Assembly (NCBI GenBank): GCA_001600415.1
Contig: BCJX01000001.1
Location: 681,186-745,185, forward strand
Source: Pascua guehoae
Lineage: Eukaryota > Basidiomycota > Tremellomycetes > Trichosporonales > Trichosporonaceae
Length of the DNA stretch: 64,000 nt
Reading direction: 5' to 3'
The translations under genes were made by a program, and so were the position numbers. Positions 1 through 10,670 of the stretch are shown piece after piece. Each line of letters starts with the position of its first letter. Position 1 is the first letter of the stretch. The notes under the pieces were generated by a model, which saw nothing but the letters and a program-made list of their open reading frames with translations, made no database searches and was not told the origin of the DNA.

Positions 1-2035
1 TTTTGCGCCGGGCTCCTGGAGCGCGACTTTGGGCGCGAGTTTGGCAAGATTCCGCGTGAGTGCGGTGTGGTGCGGGCGGCTACCGAGGTCTTACGGCGTG
101 GACGCGGCCCTAGTGTGGTCTACACTATACGTACACTCTCACCCTCGTAACCCTCGTAAACAGCCACCCCATCCCCAACCGCTAAACAACCACCCCATCC
201 CCAACCACCCCCCCCTGCATTCCCCCCCCCCCCCCCCGCGCCCACTCTCCATCCCCCTGAACAGAGCTAAGGCCCAGCCCACTGCCGCAAGAACCACTTC
301 ATCACCCCCAACCGCAACCGCATCGCCTCGCTCCTCGCCGACCCCCGCTTCCCGCCCCCCTCTGAGCCCGTCGCGCGCGCCGCGACCCTGATCGACCTGT
401 ACGTCGTGTCCGTCCTCCTCGACGCGGGCGCGGGCAACACGTGGACGTACGTCGAGATCGAGGACGGCGCCGAGGTCTGGCGCGGCGGCCGCAGCGAGGC
501 GCTCGCCGTCGCGAGCTACCGGATGTTTGTGGACGGCGTGTTTTCGGCCGATAAGCAGGACCCACTGCGTGTGGATGGTGAGTTGGGTGTTGGGAGTGGG
601 CGAGTGTGGACCCAGCTGACGGCAGCGTCGGCGCTCAAGAGCCTCACGGCGGCTACGCTCGCAAAGCACCTCCAAGTCACGGACGCGAACCCCATGTCGG
701 GCCTCGAGGGGCGCGCGGCGCTCCTGGCCCAGCTGGGCGAGGCGCTCGCTGCACGCCCCGACCTGGTGCGCTCTGGGCGTCCGGGCGACCTGCTCTGTGA
801 GTTGTCATGTTAAGGGGTTTGTGGTCGCGCCTCCAGAGCTGTCGGTCTCCCACAGCCTGGTGTGCAACCTGGGGTTCCGGTTCCGGACCCTCCACGGCCT
901 GAGGTTGCCCTCGGCTGAGTTCAACACATTTCTGCAACTCGGGAAGCCCTTGGGAAACCCCCTGGGAATGGCAGCACCTTAGGCTGTGCCATAGCTGTCG
1001 TCTACAGGGACTATTAAAGGACAGGAGCGTGCCCAGTACACAAATGCCCAACCTGATACTTATCCGTCACGACCGAGTGTACTCCTCGCGTGCGCAGTAC
1101 ACAACTACCCAACCTGTTATTTATCCGTCACGCCCGCGTGCACTTCTCTGACGCCAGACTACTTTGAGCCCAAGATCCAGACGCCCACGGGACCCGTCCT
1201 CCCCCTCGCGCTCTTCTGGAGCACACTCTTCTCCCTCCTCGCCCCCATCTGGCCGGCGCGGACGACGCTCGCGTCGTGCCCCGACGAGATTCTCGGCGAC
1301 GTCTGGCCGTGCCCGGCCCTCGCGCGGTCGCTGGAGGGCAAGGAGCGGACCGAGGGCGACGACCTCGTGCCGTTCCACAAGCTGTCGCAGTGGCTGTGCT
1401 ACTCGCTCCTCGAGCCGATTGAGGGCGAGGCACAGTGGGCGATTGAGCGGGGGGCTGGCCAGACGGGTCTTCCTGAGGTGAGTCGTGCCAGTAGTGTGGG
1501 TGGGGTTTGCGGCGTGTAGTGCAGCACGAGTGCAGGACGGTGCAGCAACGTTGTCTGCGGCGTGTTGTTTAGTGATGTAGCGTAGTGTCCCTGAGCGTGC
1601 ATATGGCCCGCGGCGGCGATTCTTCATCGCTCACACACAGTACCGCAACGGCGGCCTGCTGGTCGACCACTCGCTCCTCGTCCTCCGCCGCGCCGCGCTG
1701 CCCGACAGCGCCTTCCCGACCGGCCGCGCCGGCCTGCCCCTCCTCGAACCGAGCCACCCGGCCGTCGTCGAGTGGCGCGCCGTCACGGTCGTCGCGCTCG
1801 ACAAGATCCACGCCGGCGTGTGCGCAAAGCTCGGCGTGACGCCCGCAGAGCTCAGCCTCGCCCAGGTCCTCGAGGCGTCGACGTGGAAGGGCGGGAGGGA
1901 GATTGCAAAGGCCAAGCGGCCCGAGACGGGCGGGCGTGAGTATTTACGTCTTGGGGTGGATGGGTGTGTGAGCAGTGGTGCTGGTACTGACACGCAGCGC
2001 CTGTGGAGATTGTGTCGGATGGGACCGTCTTCTAA
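1..2035 (+). CDS. URC4: URC4-like uracil catabolism protein (DUF1688), 5' end outside window
   Basis: Six coding segments can be joined: <1-55, 278-577, 626-796, 1158-1477, 1641-1935, 1998-2035; every junction keeps frame and uses GTGAGT-type donors and AG acceptors. The product carries the characteristic DUF1688 stretches: VVSVLLDAGAG early, LEGRAALL in the middle, LVPFHKLSQWL followed by SLLEP, and the terminal VSDGTVF. The family (Urc4 in Lachancea, urg3 in fission yeast) is required for the fungal uracil-degradation (URC) pathway; its exact reaction is not established. The N-terminus lies upstream of the window. Intron 3 (797-1157) is long for this genome and contains a tandem duplication. 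Convergent with CCT1. I am confident about the family and exon order. Confidence 0.9.
1027..1148. repeat. 61 bp tandem duplication inside URC4 intron 3
   Basis: Two adjacent copies of about 61 bp (1027-1087 and 1088-1148) share GCGTGC, CAGTACACAA, CCCAACCTG and TATCCGTCACG in the same order. The second copy runs into the branch and acceptor region of the real 3' splice site at 1157. Confidence 0.85.
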
Positions 2036-2432
2036 GCTAGATCAGTACAAGACGAGATGGACAGGACCACAGAGTGGTCAGAAGCATCGTAGCCAGAACC
2101 ACGGACAGCAAAGGCCGTCAATCATAGCACTGTATACCACGTATCTACGTATCCGTCAACCCATGCAATCCAATCTGTGCATTCCCCGCATACGGCGGTG
2201 TAAGTGGTGGCCCAGCGTCTGCTCCACGGTGACATGGTTCCAGAGGCTTGATCAGTCATAGAGGCAACATGCACAACAGGAAGAAGTGCGATCACAAGCA
2301 TGGCCCACAATGGCCAATCCACCACAGGAACTCCACCTCACAGTAACTGTATGCCACGTATCCACGTATCCGACGAAACTATGCAATCTGATCTCTCTAC
2401 ATGTGCATTACGCCACGCTCACGACCCGTCTT
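2036..2432. other. Convergent intergenic region with a diverged direct repeat
   Basis: No gene seen. It is the shared 3' region of URC4 and CCT1. A diverged direct repeat is visible: about 2130-2186 and 2348-2410 both contain CTGTAT.CCACGTATC.ACG, ATGCAATC and TGTGCATT in the same order. Confidence 0.6.
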
Positions 2433-4335
2433 TTAGTGGCCATGGGGGTCCTCCTCGCCCTTCTGCTCCGGGGTGACTGTGATGCTGTCGTCGATGCGGA
2501 GGAGAGAGGTGGCAGCCTCGAGGGCGCTCTTGAGACTCTTGATCTTTGACATGGTGGGCTCAAGGACACCCGCGGTGCGGTTGTCAACGACCTCGCCGTT
2601 GAGCAGGTCGAGACCGTAGAACATGAGCCCGCGCTTGGGGTCGCCCGGTGCGGCCTGCTGGGCGGCATTGTGGTAGGCGCGGAGTTTTGCCACGAGGTCG
2701 GTCGAGTCCTTTGCGGCATTGAGCGCGAGCGTCTTGGGAATGACGAGGAGCGCAGCGGCAAACTCTGCAATGGCAAGTTGCTCGCGCGAGCCGAGCGTCG
2801 TCGCAAATGTCTCGAGGTAGATGGACAGGGCCGTCTCGACGGCACCGCCACCGGGAACGACAGAGCCCGACTCGAGCGTGCGCTTGATAATGCTGAGAGC
2901 ATCGTGGAGCGAGCGCTCCATCTCGTCGAGCATGTAGTCGTTGGCGCCACGGAGAATAACAGACGACGAGTTGACAATCTTGGTGCCGCGGACGAGAATC
3001 AGCTCGTCGTCGCTGATACGCTCCTGCACAACCTCCTCGGCGTAGCCGAGGTTGGACGCCTCGAATGTCTCGTCGCCCTCGAGGTTGGCCAGCGACGACA
3101 CGAGGGTTGCGCCGGTCGCCTTTGCAATACGGCGCAGGTCCTCCTTGCGGCACCGGCGCACCGCCATCGCACCCGCCTCGACAAACTCCTTGAGAACCAG
3201 GTCGTCAATGCCCTTGGTCGTGAGAATGACATTGGCTCCCGACGCAAGAATCTTGCGCACACGCTCAATCGTAATCTCCGACTCGCGTGCGCGGATGGCC
3301 TCGAGCTGCTCCGGGTCGTCAATCGTAATGTGCACGCCAAGGTGCATGCGCTGCTTGGCGAGGTTAATGTCGAGACACGCAATCTTTGCGTTTTGGATGC
3401 GCAGCTTCATCGCTGAGTGGGTTAGCTCCTTTCCGATCGCTATGAACCCACCATGCGACGCCACAGTGCAGTTGAGGGCATAGCCCTTGACCATAAAGCT
3501 CTCACGGGCGCTCTTGCCGTGCGCCTTGAGGACGTTGACGGCCTTGACGGGGTACTTCTTCTCGCCGCGCGCGTTGACCGTCTTGACGGCAAGCATGGCG
3601 TCGACGGCGAGCGGTGCGAAAAAGTCGTCGTCGGCAGCGAGAATCTTTGAGCTCATCGACGTCTTGGCCACGTTGATCAGCGCATCGCGTCCGAGCTTGT
3701 CGACCTTGGTCGACAGCTGCTCGGCCATGAAGCGGCACGCTTCCCTGCACGCCAGGCGGTAGCCCGCAATGACCGTCGTGGGGTGGATCTTGTTGCGGAT
3801 AAGCTCGTTTGCTCTCCTCAGAAGTTCAGATGCAAGGAGCACAACCGACGTTGTGCCGTCACCGACTTCCTTGTCCTGCTGCGTCGCCAGCGATACGAGG
3901 ATGCGGGCCTGAGAGTCAGCTAACACGACTTATCCAATATAGCTGACATACCGCTGGGTGGGCGACCTCGAGGAGGGACAGGATCGTCGCTCCGTCGTTG
4001 GTAATCGTCACATCGCCGACGTTGTCGACAAGCATCTTGTCAAGGCTGCGTGGTTAGCGTTGCTTGGTTGAAGACATGAAACCACGTACCCAACAGGTCC
4101 GAGGGACGACTTGAGAATGTTCGACACAGTCTGGCACGCCGAGACTACAGTCAGTCTCTGTTGCTCATTTCTGCCTGCTTACCATTCTGGTCGCGGACCT
4201 CGGCGCCGCTCACTCGTGAGCCACCGAGGAAGAGACCCTGCCGTGTCAGCATGTGTTCCAGGGAAGGTTGCTGTTCGGTGTGCTAGGCGTGATGCTTACA
4301 GCGCGGGGGTCCCGCTGGTACATGGAGGCGGCCAT
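2433..4335 (-). CDS. CCT1: T-complex protein 1 subunit alpha (CCT1/TCP1)
   Basis: Five exons on the minus strand (4335-4300, 4237-4183, 4144-4090, 4045-3952, 3908-2433) give 571 residues, the normal size for a CCT subunit. It is one of eight subunits of the cytosolic group II chaperonin that folds actin and tubulin using ATP. Seen in the translation: the ATP-site region GDGTTS, the TNDGATIL block, [13 protein letters not shown] and IDDLVLK, the apical-domain sequence EAGAMAVRR, then the long run [11 protein letters not shown] and VVPGGGAVE. The apical [14 protein letters not shown] region and [11 protein letters not shown] are diagnostic of the alpha subunit rather than other CCT paralogs. 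Start chosen at the first ATG giving [12 protein letters not shown]. The C-terminus ends GEEDPHGH. Four of five exons lie in the first 430 bp of the gene. Confidence 0.95.
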
Positions 4336-4730
4336 TGTTTCGCTTCTCTTGATCCCGGGTTTTGGTGTGGAAGAGGGAGAGATGTGTTGTGACCGGGGAG
4401 AGGCAATGGAAGTTGTAGGAATAAGTTGATCTCTTAGGAAACAGCGCCGACGCGTCAATCCACGGCCAGCAGGCGTGCATCCATCCACGCTCGGTGTCAA
4501 CGAACATGTCAGCGACTTGTGGAAAGTATGGGATCCACAACGGAACCAATTTTGGTCCCGCCCCCTACCCCCCACCTCCACCTTCCACGACGCCAGATGG
4601 TCCAGAATGAGCACTCGCCCTTCCCTGTGTTTCGAGGCGGTGAGGCGCGTCACCATTGTAACCCCCAGTAGTGGACTACCTTGTAACAACAACACTCTCT
4701 CAGACTCGACGGCCGGTGCAAACAGCCAAA

Positions 4731-6562
4731 ATGGGACGGCAAGGATTCATGGGAAGCTTCCAGGGCTTTGATGCCTTTGGAAAGGTGCGTCTGGCAGCTC
4801 GGCGTGCTCAATTTGTTGTTGCTTGGTGGATGGATGCGACGCGTTGGATGACATGGACTGACGCGGTATAGACAATGGAGGATGTCAAGATTCGCACGCG
4901 TACTGGCGCGCTCTGTAAGTCGAAATGGTGTATAATGCAGAGCAGGTTGTCGCTGACGCGCGTTTACAGTGACATTTATCTCGTTTGCTATTATTTGCAT
5001 GTCGGTCCTGCTCGAGTTTGTCGACTACCGCCGAGTGACACTCGAGCCGTCCATCGAGGTCGACAGGTCGCGTGGGGAGAAGATTATGCTCGAGTTTGAC
5101 ATTGAATTCCCTCGTGTGCCATGTTATTGTGAGTTGGTGTACGGTCTGGGGCGACAGGTGGCGTGGTGTGGTGCAAGACACAGCGGCGGTGCCAGTATTG
5201 TTGTTGAGGCAGACCGTGGAATCGGCGCTGACCGCAGTGCTTTCTCTGGACGTGATGGACATTTCCGGCGAGCGTCAAAACGACGTCACGCACGACATTT
5301 CCAAGACGCGCATCTCTCGCGACGGGCGCGTCCTGAGTGTCGAGCACGACGGGCAGCTCAAGGGCGAGGTGGAGCGCGCGGCGCAGAACCAGGACCCCGA
5401 CTTCTGCGGTTCGTGCTACGGCGCGTCGCCTCCCGAAAACGGCTGCTGCAACACGTGCGAGGACGTGCGCCAAGCCTACCTCCGCCAGGGATGGTCGTTT
5501 ACCAACCCGGACGGCATTGAGCAGTGTGTCGAAGAGGGCTGGAGCGACAAGATGGCCGAGCAAAACTCGGAGGGATGCCGGATCGCCGGCCGCGTAAAGG
5601 TCAACAAGGTCGCGGGACAGCTCGTCTACTCGCACGGCCAGACGTTTATGCGCTCCCGGATGGCCCTCGCAGAGCTCGTGCCGTACCTCAAGGACGGCAA
5701 CCACCACGACTTTGGCCACATTATCCACAAGTTCCACTATGGTCCAGACATTACCCTCAAGGAGCGCGCCAGGATCGCACCGCGTGAGAAGGAGACGAGG
5801 GAAAAGCTCGGTATCCGGGACCCCCTCGAGAGCGTTACCGCTCACAAGGATGGTGAGTATGGCAAGCCGCACACGCTGCGGGATACAATAACGAATGCAT
5901 GAGTACTGACCCCCGCCAGACAACTCGGACTTTATGTACCAGTGTACGTACGCCTACCCTGCCCCCTCCTACTCCCCCCTAACCCCTAGACTTCACCCAG
6001 GTCGTCTCCACTGCCTTTGTCTACCTCGGCGGCGAGCAGATCACCTCGCACCAGTACAGTGTGACACAGTACGAGCGCGACCTCCGCACCGGCAACATGC
6101 CGACAAAGGACGAGCACGGCCGTGTGACTAGCCATCACACGAATGCCATTCCTGGCCTCTTTATCCAGTACGTATAAACCAGCCGCCCGGCTACGGGCTC
6201 GGGCCCTTCCTCCCACTACCGTACCCAGGCACTTCATCATGAGCCCCGATCTCTGTCCAGTACTTACACCACAGCTTTGAAATCTCGCCCATGAAGGTCA
6301 TTCACGCCGAGCAGCGCCAGTCATTCGCCCACTTCCTCACCTCGTATGTTCCTTGCTCCCTCACTAGTACCGTACTCATACTACTTAGCACCTGCGCCAT
6401 CGTCGGTGGAGTGCTCACCATTGCCGGCCTCATCGACTCGGCAATCTTCACCGGACGCAAGAAGTTTGGCAAGACTGAGGGCGAGTACGGCTCGCTCAGT
6501 GGAAAGATGGTACGTACAGCTACTGCACCCCGGCAAATAGAGAGCTGACGTACCAGATGTGA
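4731..6562 (+). CDS. ERV46: ERV46/ERGIC3-like COPII vesicle cargo receptor
   Basis: Nine exons (4731-4784, 4872-4914, 4970-5128, 5238-5852, 5920-5943, 5990-6167, 6275-6343, 6389-6509, 6557-6562) close exactly to 422 residues. The protein cycles between ER and Golgi with Erv41 as a retrograde receptor. Visible family marks: N-terminal FDAFGK..EDV..RT.TGA, first membrane segment (TFISFAIICMSVLLEF), FDIEFPRVPCYLLSLDVMDISGE, the Cys-rich luminal signature CGSCYGA..CCNTC with a second Cys-rich stretch, HHTNAIPGLF, and the second membrane segment CAIVGGVLTIAGLIDS. The last exon codes only Met then stop. The cytosolic tail ends KMM and shows no obvious dilysine motif. A downstream in-frame alternative around 6230-6262 was rejected because direct splicing 6167 to 6275 gives the conserved LFIHFEISPM. 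Confidence 0.93.
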
Positions 6563-7000
6563 TCGCGTGGTACATCGTAGCGTGCAGGCATGCATACCAT
6601 TTAGAAGCAGTGTGGGCATGCGTACCATTTAGAAGCGTGCATAGCTTGCTGGCGAGCATTGTCCCAGGCGCCACACAGCCTCCCCGGCTCGTCTGCTTTT
6701 GCTCCCAGCCTGCACTCCCGTGCCCGTGCTGCAATTCCCAGTGCGTGCGTCAAGTCGCATAATCATGTGTTTGTCATGTGGTACAGTGAATAGAATCTCG
6801 GACATCTAATCTGGGCGCCATGCGCCTCGTCATCATCTGCCTGGTTTCAGGCGCCCAAGGAAACATGTGAGCCCTCGGCACCTGTCATATCTGAACACAC
6901 CCTGCGCGTGTGTTGCCCCATCCTCTCCAAACAGGGGGCGGTTCGGCGCTGCGTTTCTTTTCTCCTCCCGGATGCACTGTGCGTGTACCCGAGGCGACAT
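6563..7000. repeat. Convergent intergenic region with a 28 bp tandem repeat
   Basis: No gene seen between ERV46 and MAD2. At 6588-6615 and 6616-6640 there are two adjacent copies of a unit reading GCATGC.TACCATTTAGAAGC. Confidence 0.7.
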
Positions 7001-8038
7001 CTACTCTTCGACGCGGTACGCGACCATGGCCTCGAGGCTGTGGACGTTTGTGGTGAAAGTACGCAGGCGCACCTGCTCGACCTTGCCGCGGTCGATGAGA
7101 TGAGGGTCGGAATCGCTCCAAGTGGCGGGGACCTCGACGCCGTTCTCGTTTGTGTACGCGAGAATGTTGAAGGTGCCTGTTGTTAGAGGGTGCTCACAGG
7201 AACGGGGATAGGCAGGCTACTGGCTGGACCAGGCCCATCAAAGGCTACATGGCCGCCATTAACCATCCTCCACTGTCACTCACAGTCATCGTCGAGCATG
7301 GGCAGGAATGTGTTGGTGCTCGTAATCTGCTTCATAATGTCGCGGATCTCGGCCTGGACCTCCTTCTCCGTCTTGTCCTTCTTGCGCTTGGGCTTGGGTG
7401 CGCCCGGCAGAGTGCCGGCCTGGGTGTCGCCGCCCTCGTGGTGGATGTCAAACTGCCAGCGCTCAAAGGTCTCGTCCGTCTCGGTCGACTTGATCACGAG
7501 GACGAGGCGGGTGATTGATGCCGTCATGAGCCATTCTGCCGTTAGCTGTGGGCCGGGGGGGGGGGGGGGCGATGGGGAGGTTGGGAAGCGCAAATTGTAC
7601 ATTGACAACAGGGGGCGAGAGGACTGTTGGCGGTGGACTCGCACCACATGTACGACGGACAGAAGAAGACAGTGACCGGGTTGGCACGGATTAGAGGTCA
7701 ACTCACCAGACACCTGCTCGAGAATGGTCTCAATGTACTCCTTCAACGAGTCATTGTTGGTAATCGTTAAGGGCAAGCCGTACTTCTTGACAATGCTGAT
7801 GAGGTCAGCCGCATCCTAGGTCAACTGCCCTCAGGGGCGGGCGTGCTTTGACTCACCGGAAGTCGTCGGAGGGGTAGACACCGCGCTGGTACAGAATGCT
7901 GATGGTGTGAGCAGCTGTGAGTGCGAGAGAATCTCTTTAGCTGGCGCACCTGTTGACACTGTACTCGAAAAACTCGGTGACGATGGCGGTGGAGCCCTTG
8001 AGGGTGATGGCCTGGCGGGTGGCCTGTTTGGTCGCCAT
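7001..8038 (-). CDS. MAD2: Spindle assembly checkpoint protein MAD2 (HORMA domain)
   Basis: Five exons (8038-7950, 7898-7857, 7795-7707, 7535-7284, 7176-7001) total 215 residues, close to human MAD2 (205). The whole protein is one HORMA domain: [80 protein letters not shown], and the mobile safety-belt C-terminus VRLRTFTTNVHSLEAMVAYRVEE. MAD2 binds Cdc20 and Mad1 at unattached kinetochores and inhibits the APC/C. The linker after FDI is longer than usual and Lys-rich (PKPKRKKDKTEKE). Intron 3 (7706-7536) holds a long poly-G/poly-C run. The exon 3 acceptor was set at 7796 because it restores DDFRIVKKYG. Head-to-head with SNF7. Confidence 0.95.
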
Positions 8039-8526
8039 TGTGGGCGAAGTGGAGAGTAAAGGCGGAAGGGAGGGGTAAAAGGGGGCCGATGGAGTAAAGG
8101 GGAATGTTGAGGTGGAGCGTTTGAGGGAAGAACGATGAAGAGAGAGAGAGAGAGAGAGAGAATCGAGCCGTGGAGATTGTTATTGCTTGTTGGTGTGTTG
8201 CATGTTGCATGTTGCCGCTCGCTCTGCCCACAAGTCACACACGTCCATCCACCAACGGAACCAAATGCCCCCCCTCCGCCCCAACGAATTTATCAGGCTC
8301 ACCCTGAAAAGGTGCGATGGGCATTTAGAGTGAGGCTGACATTTTCTCCCTTTATGGGCGAGGTTGGGTGGCCAACAATGACTCCAGCCTGGTGGGTCTG
8401 TCCCTTTCGACGCCATCGTCACCGCCCACAACATCCCCCCCCCCCCGTCCCCATAACTCGCCAACCCATCTCATCCTACTTTGCCACACTACACCCCCAC
8501 CACCTTACACTCTTGCGTCACCCACC
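8039..8526. promoter_or_regulatory. Divergent MAD2-SNF7 promoter region with a GA/CT tract
   Basis: Shared 5' region of two divergent genes. A (GA)n microsatellite at about 8139-8161 reads as a (CT)n tract about 100 bp upstream of the MAD2 start, and a C run lies at about 8440-8450 upstream of SNF7. I see no specific factor site. Confidence 0.5.
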
Positions 8527-9835
8527 ATGTCCGGATGGCTCTCCTACTTTACGGGGCGACGGGACACGCGCGACCAGGCGCGCGAGTCGATTGTCAGCCT
8601 GCGCCAGCAGCTGCTCATGATCGATAAGAAGGAGGAGCACCTGCAGAAGAAGATTGAAGAGGAGTTGAAGAAGGCGCGGGCAAATGCGACCACCAACAAG
8701 CGGGGTGAGTAATGCCGAGATTGCGTGTCTGTAGGGGGGTAATGCGGGGGGCCTTTTGCATTGCCCATCATATGAGGTATTGCGGAGTGCATCCGTCGAG
8801 ACCAGGGGCCTAGTATCCGCCGCTGTCCAGCTGACCACCAGTTGCCACCGCGGCCCTCCGTCAGAAGAAGGCGTTTGAGAACGAGCTCGACCGTCTCTCG
8901 GGCGCCAAACTTACCCTCGAGACACAGGTGAGCCACCAGAGCGTAGACTGGGGCCAGGGAGGGGTTTTGCATGACGCATGCGCGGGAATGAGATGGCCGC
9001 CGATGGCGTCGGCGTCGCGGTTGTGCGCAGATGGCGAAGACGACCGGGCACGTCTTTGCAGTCACATTCTGCACTGTGCTGTTGCCCCACGCCGTGGCCG
9101 CGGCTTCAGCATGTCACCAACCCTGTCGTGATCACAGCACTGACACGCTCCTCAGGTCAATGCGATCGAGTCGGCCAACCTCAACGCCGAGACGATGCTG
9201 GCGATGAAGAAGGGCGCGGACGCATTGAAATCGATTCACCAGGGCCTGTGCGTACCATTAGAGTGGAGGTGGTGCTGGTATTTCTGTTTGTCGCGGGTGC
9301 TCCTGCGGGTGCTGTTTGTTGTGGTCTCTGCGGAGGGTCCTCCATGGTGCAGCAGTCCACATATCTCAAGGCGTTGCCTCTGCACCTGGAAATGGCCCAA
9401 AGCGACGTGCCAGCAGAGCAAACCTGCAAGACTGCAATCCGGCCTTGCAACGCGCTGGCGTCACTCTAGACTAGCAAACCTGTCGTCACAGCACCATCTC
9501 CCTAATTAACCGTTGCCCCCCCACTAACACCCCGCAGCAAGGTCGAAAAGGTCGACGCAACAATGGACTCGATCCGCGAACAGATGGACCTGACCAACGA
9601 GATTTCCGAAGCAATCTCCAACCCCAACGCGATGGGCATCATTGTCGACGAGGACGAGCTCGCAGAGGAGCTCGAGGCCCTCGAGCAGGAAGAGCTCGAC
9701 ACGCGCCTCCAGGGTGCAGACCGTGTCCCCTCACACGTCCCGGCTACCCCGGCCAGTCCCGTGCGCGTCAACCCCGTCGAAGAGGACGACGAGGAGGAGC
9801 AGCTCCGCAAGCTCCAGGCAGAGTTGGCCATGTGA
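8527..9835 (+). CDS. SNF7: ESCRT-III subunit SNF7/VPS32 (CHMP4)
   Basis: Four exons (8527-8704, 8842-8927, 9156-9247, 9538-9835) close to 217 residues, typical for Snf7. Helix 1 is basic (QARESIVSLRQQLLMIDKKEEHLQKKIEEE), followed by ALRQKKAFENEL, LETQVNAIESANLNAETMLAMKKGADALKSIH and the acidic C-terminal half (DEDELAEELEALEQEELD). The end, EEEQLRKLQAELAM, fits the MIM1-type helix that binds the Vps4 MIT domain. Snf7 is the main polymer of ESCRT-III and acts in multivesicular-body sorting and membrane scission, and in Rim101 pH signalling in fungi. Introns 2 and 3 are long (228 and 290 bp). Confidence 0.95.
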
Positions 9836-10670
9836 GCGGGCTGATGCGCGCGAGGGCGAGCGAGCGCGAGTACAATTGCTACAGCTGCGGAGCATGGACA
9901 ACTTCGTTTGCTCGTGGCCCTTCCACTTGCGTGCTACCGACTCGGGACCGCGGTTGAGCAGTAATACATCGTCGCTCGCTCGCTCGTACCCCCCACTCCA
10001 CAATCTCATGCCCGCGCCGGCGCCCACCCACCTCGCCCTTCACCGTCGCCCTTCACCGTCGCCCTTCACCTTTGGCCCCGCCAACTTCCATTGCTTCCAC
10101 CATCGGCGCCCCACGCCGCCAGCGAGTAGATTATATACCACGCCATCAGGCTGTACCATCACATGTGACGTGTTAGGAGTTGCACCCGTCGCGCTCGCGA
10201 TGCAGGGACGCCAGAGATGCTGCAGTGGGACAGCGGGACAGGCCGGTGAAGAGCAGCGGGCCTAGGGCCATCGACATTGTGAACATCACAGGCGCCGCAA
10301 AGGGCACACTACCCAAACTGACAAGCCACACTTGCGTGTGCGTCGCGTCTACAATTGGTCCTAGCACTGATATCCTTCAGAGACCATGGCCATCTTGTTC
10401 GTGTAGAAATGTGGAGTCGACTAGGTTGGCTACTTCAGCTGATTGATCTGGCCATGGCAGTGCTGTAAAAGTGTCGAAAAGGGCGCCCAAGGCCCGGAAC
10501 CCAGTCGCTTGGCTCCGTGAGGCAGCACTCATGCGGAACGTATCGTAGCACTGATGGGCAACGTACGATAGAAGATAAACGACATGCTCACAGCGGGTCG
10601 CCCCGGTCAGTGTATCCTCTATCCCGTGCATGGAAGCGTACAACAACAGTATCCACTCTAGCCTGTCTGG
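9836..10670. other. Intergenic region, convergent
   Basis: No gene seen between SNF7 and SCAP. About 10040-10075 holds three copies of a 12 bp unit TCGCCCTTCACC. The remainder is unremarkable. Confidence 0.5.

Noticed and set aside
6230..6262. Extra small exon in ERV46
   Set aside because: Direct splicing 6167 to 6275 gives the conserved LFIHFEISPM; including it would disrupt the motif.
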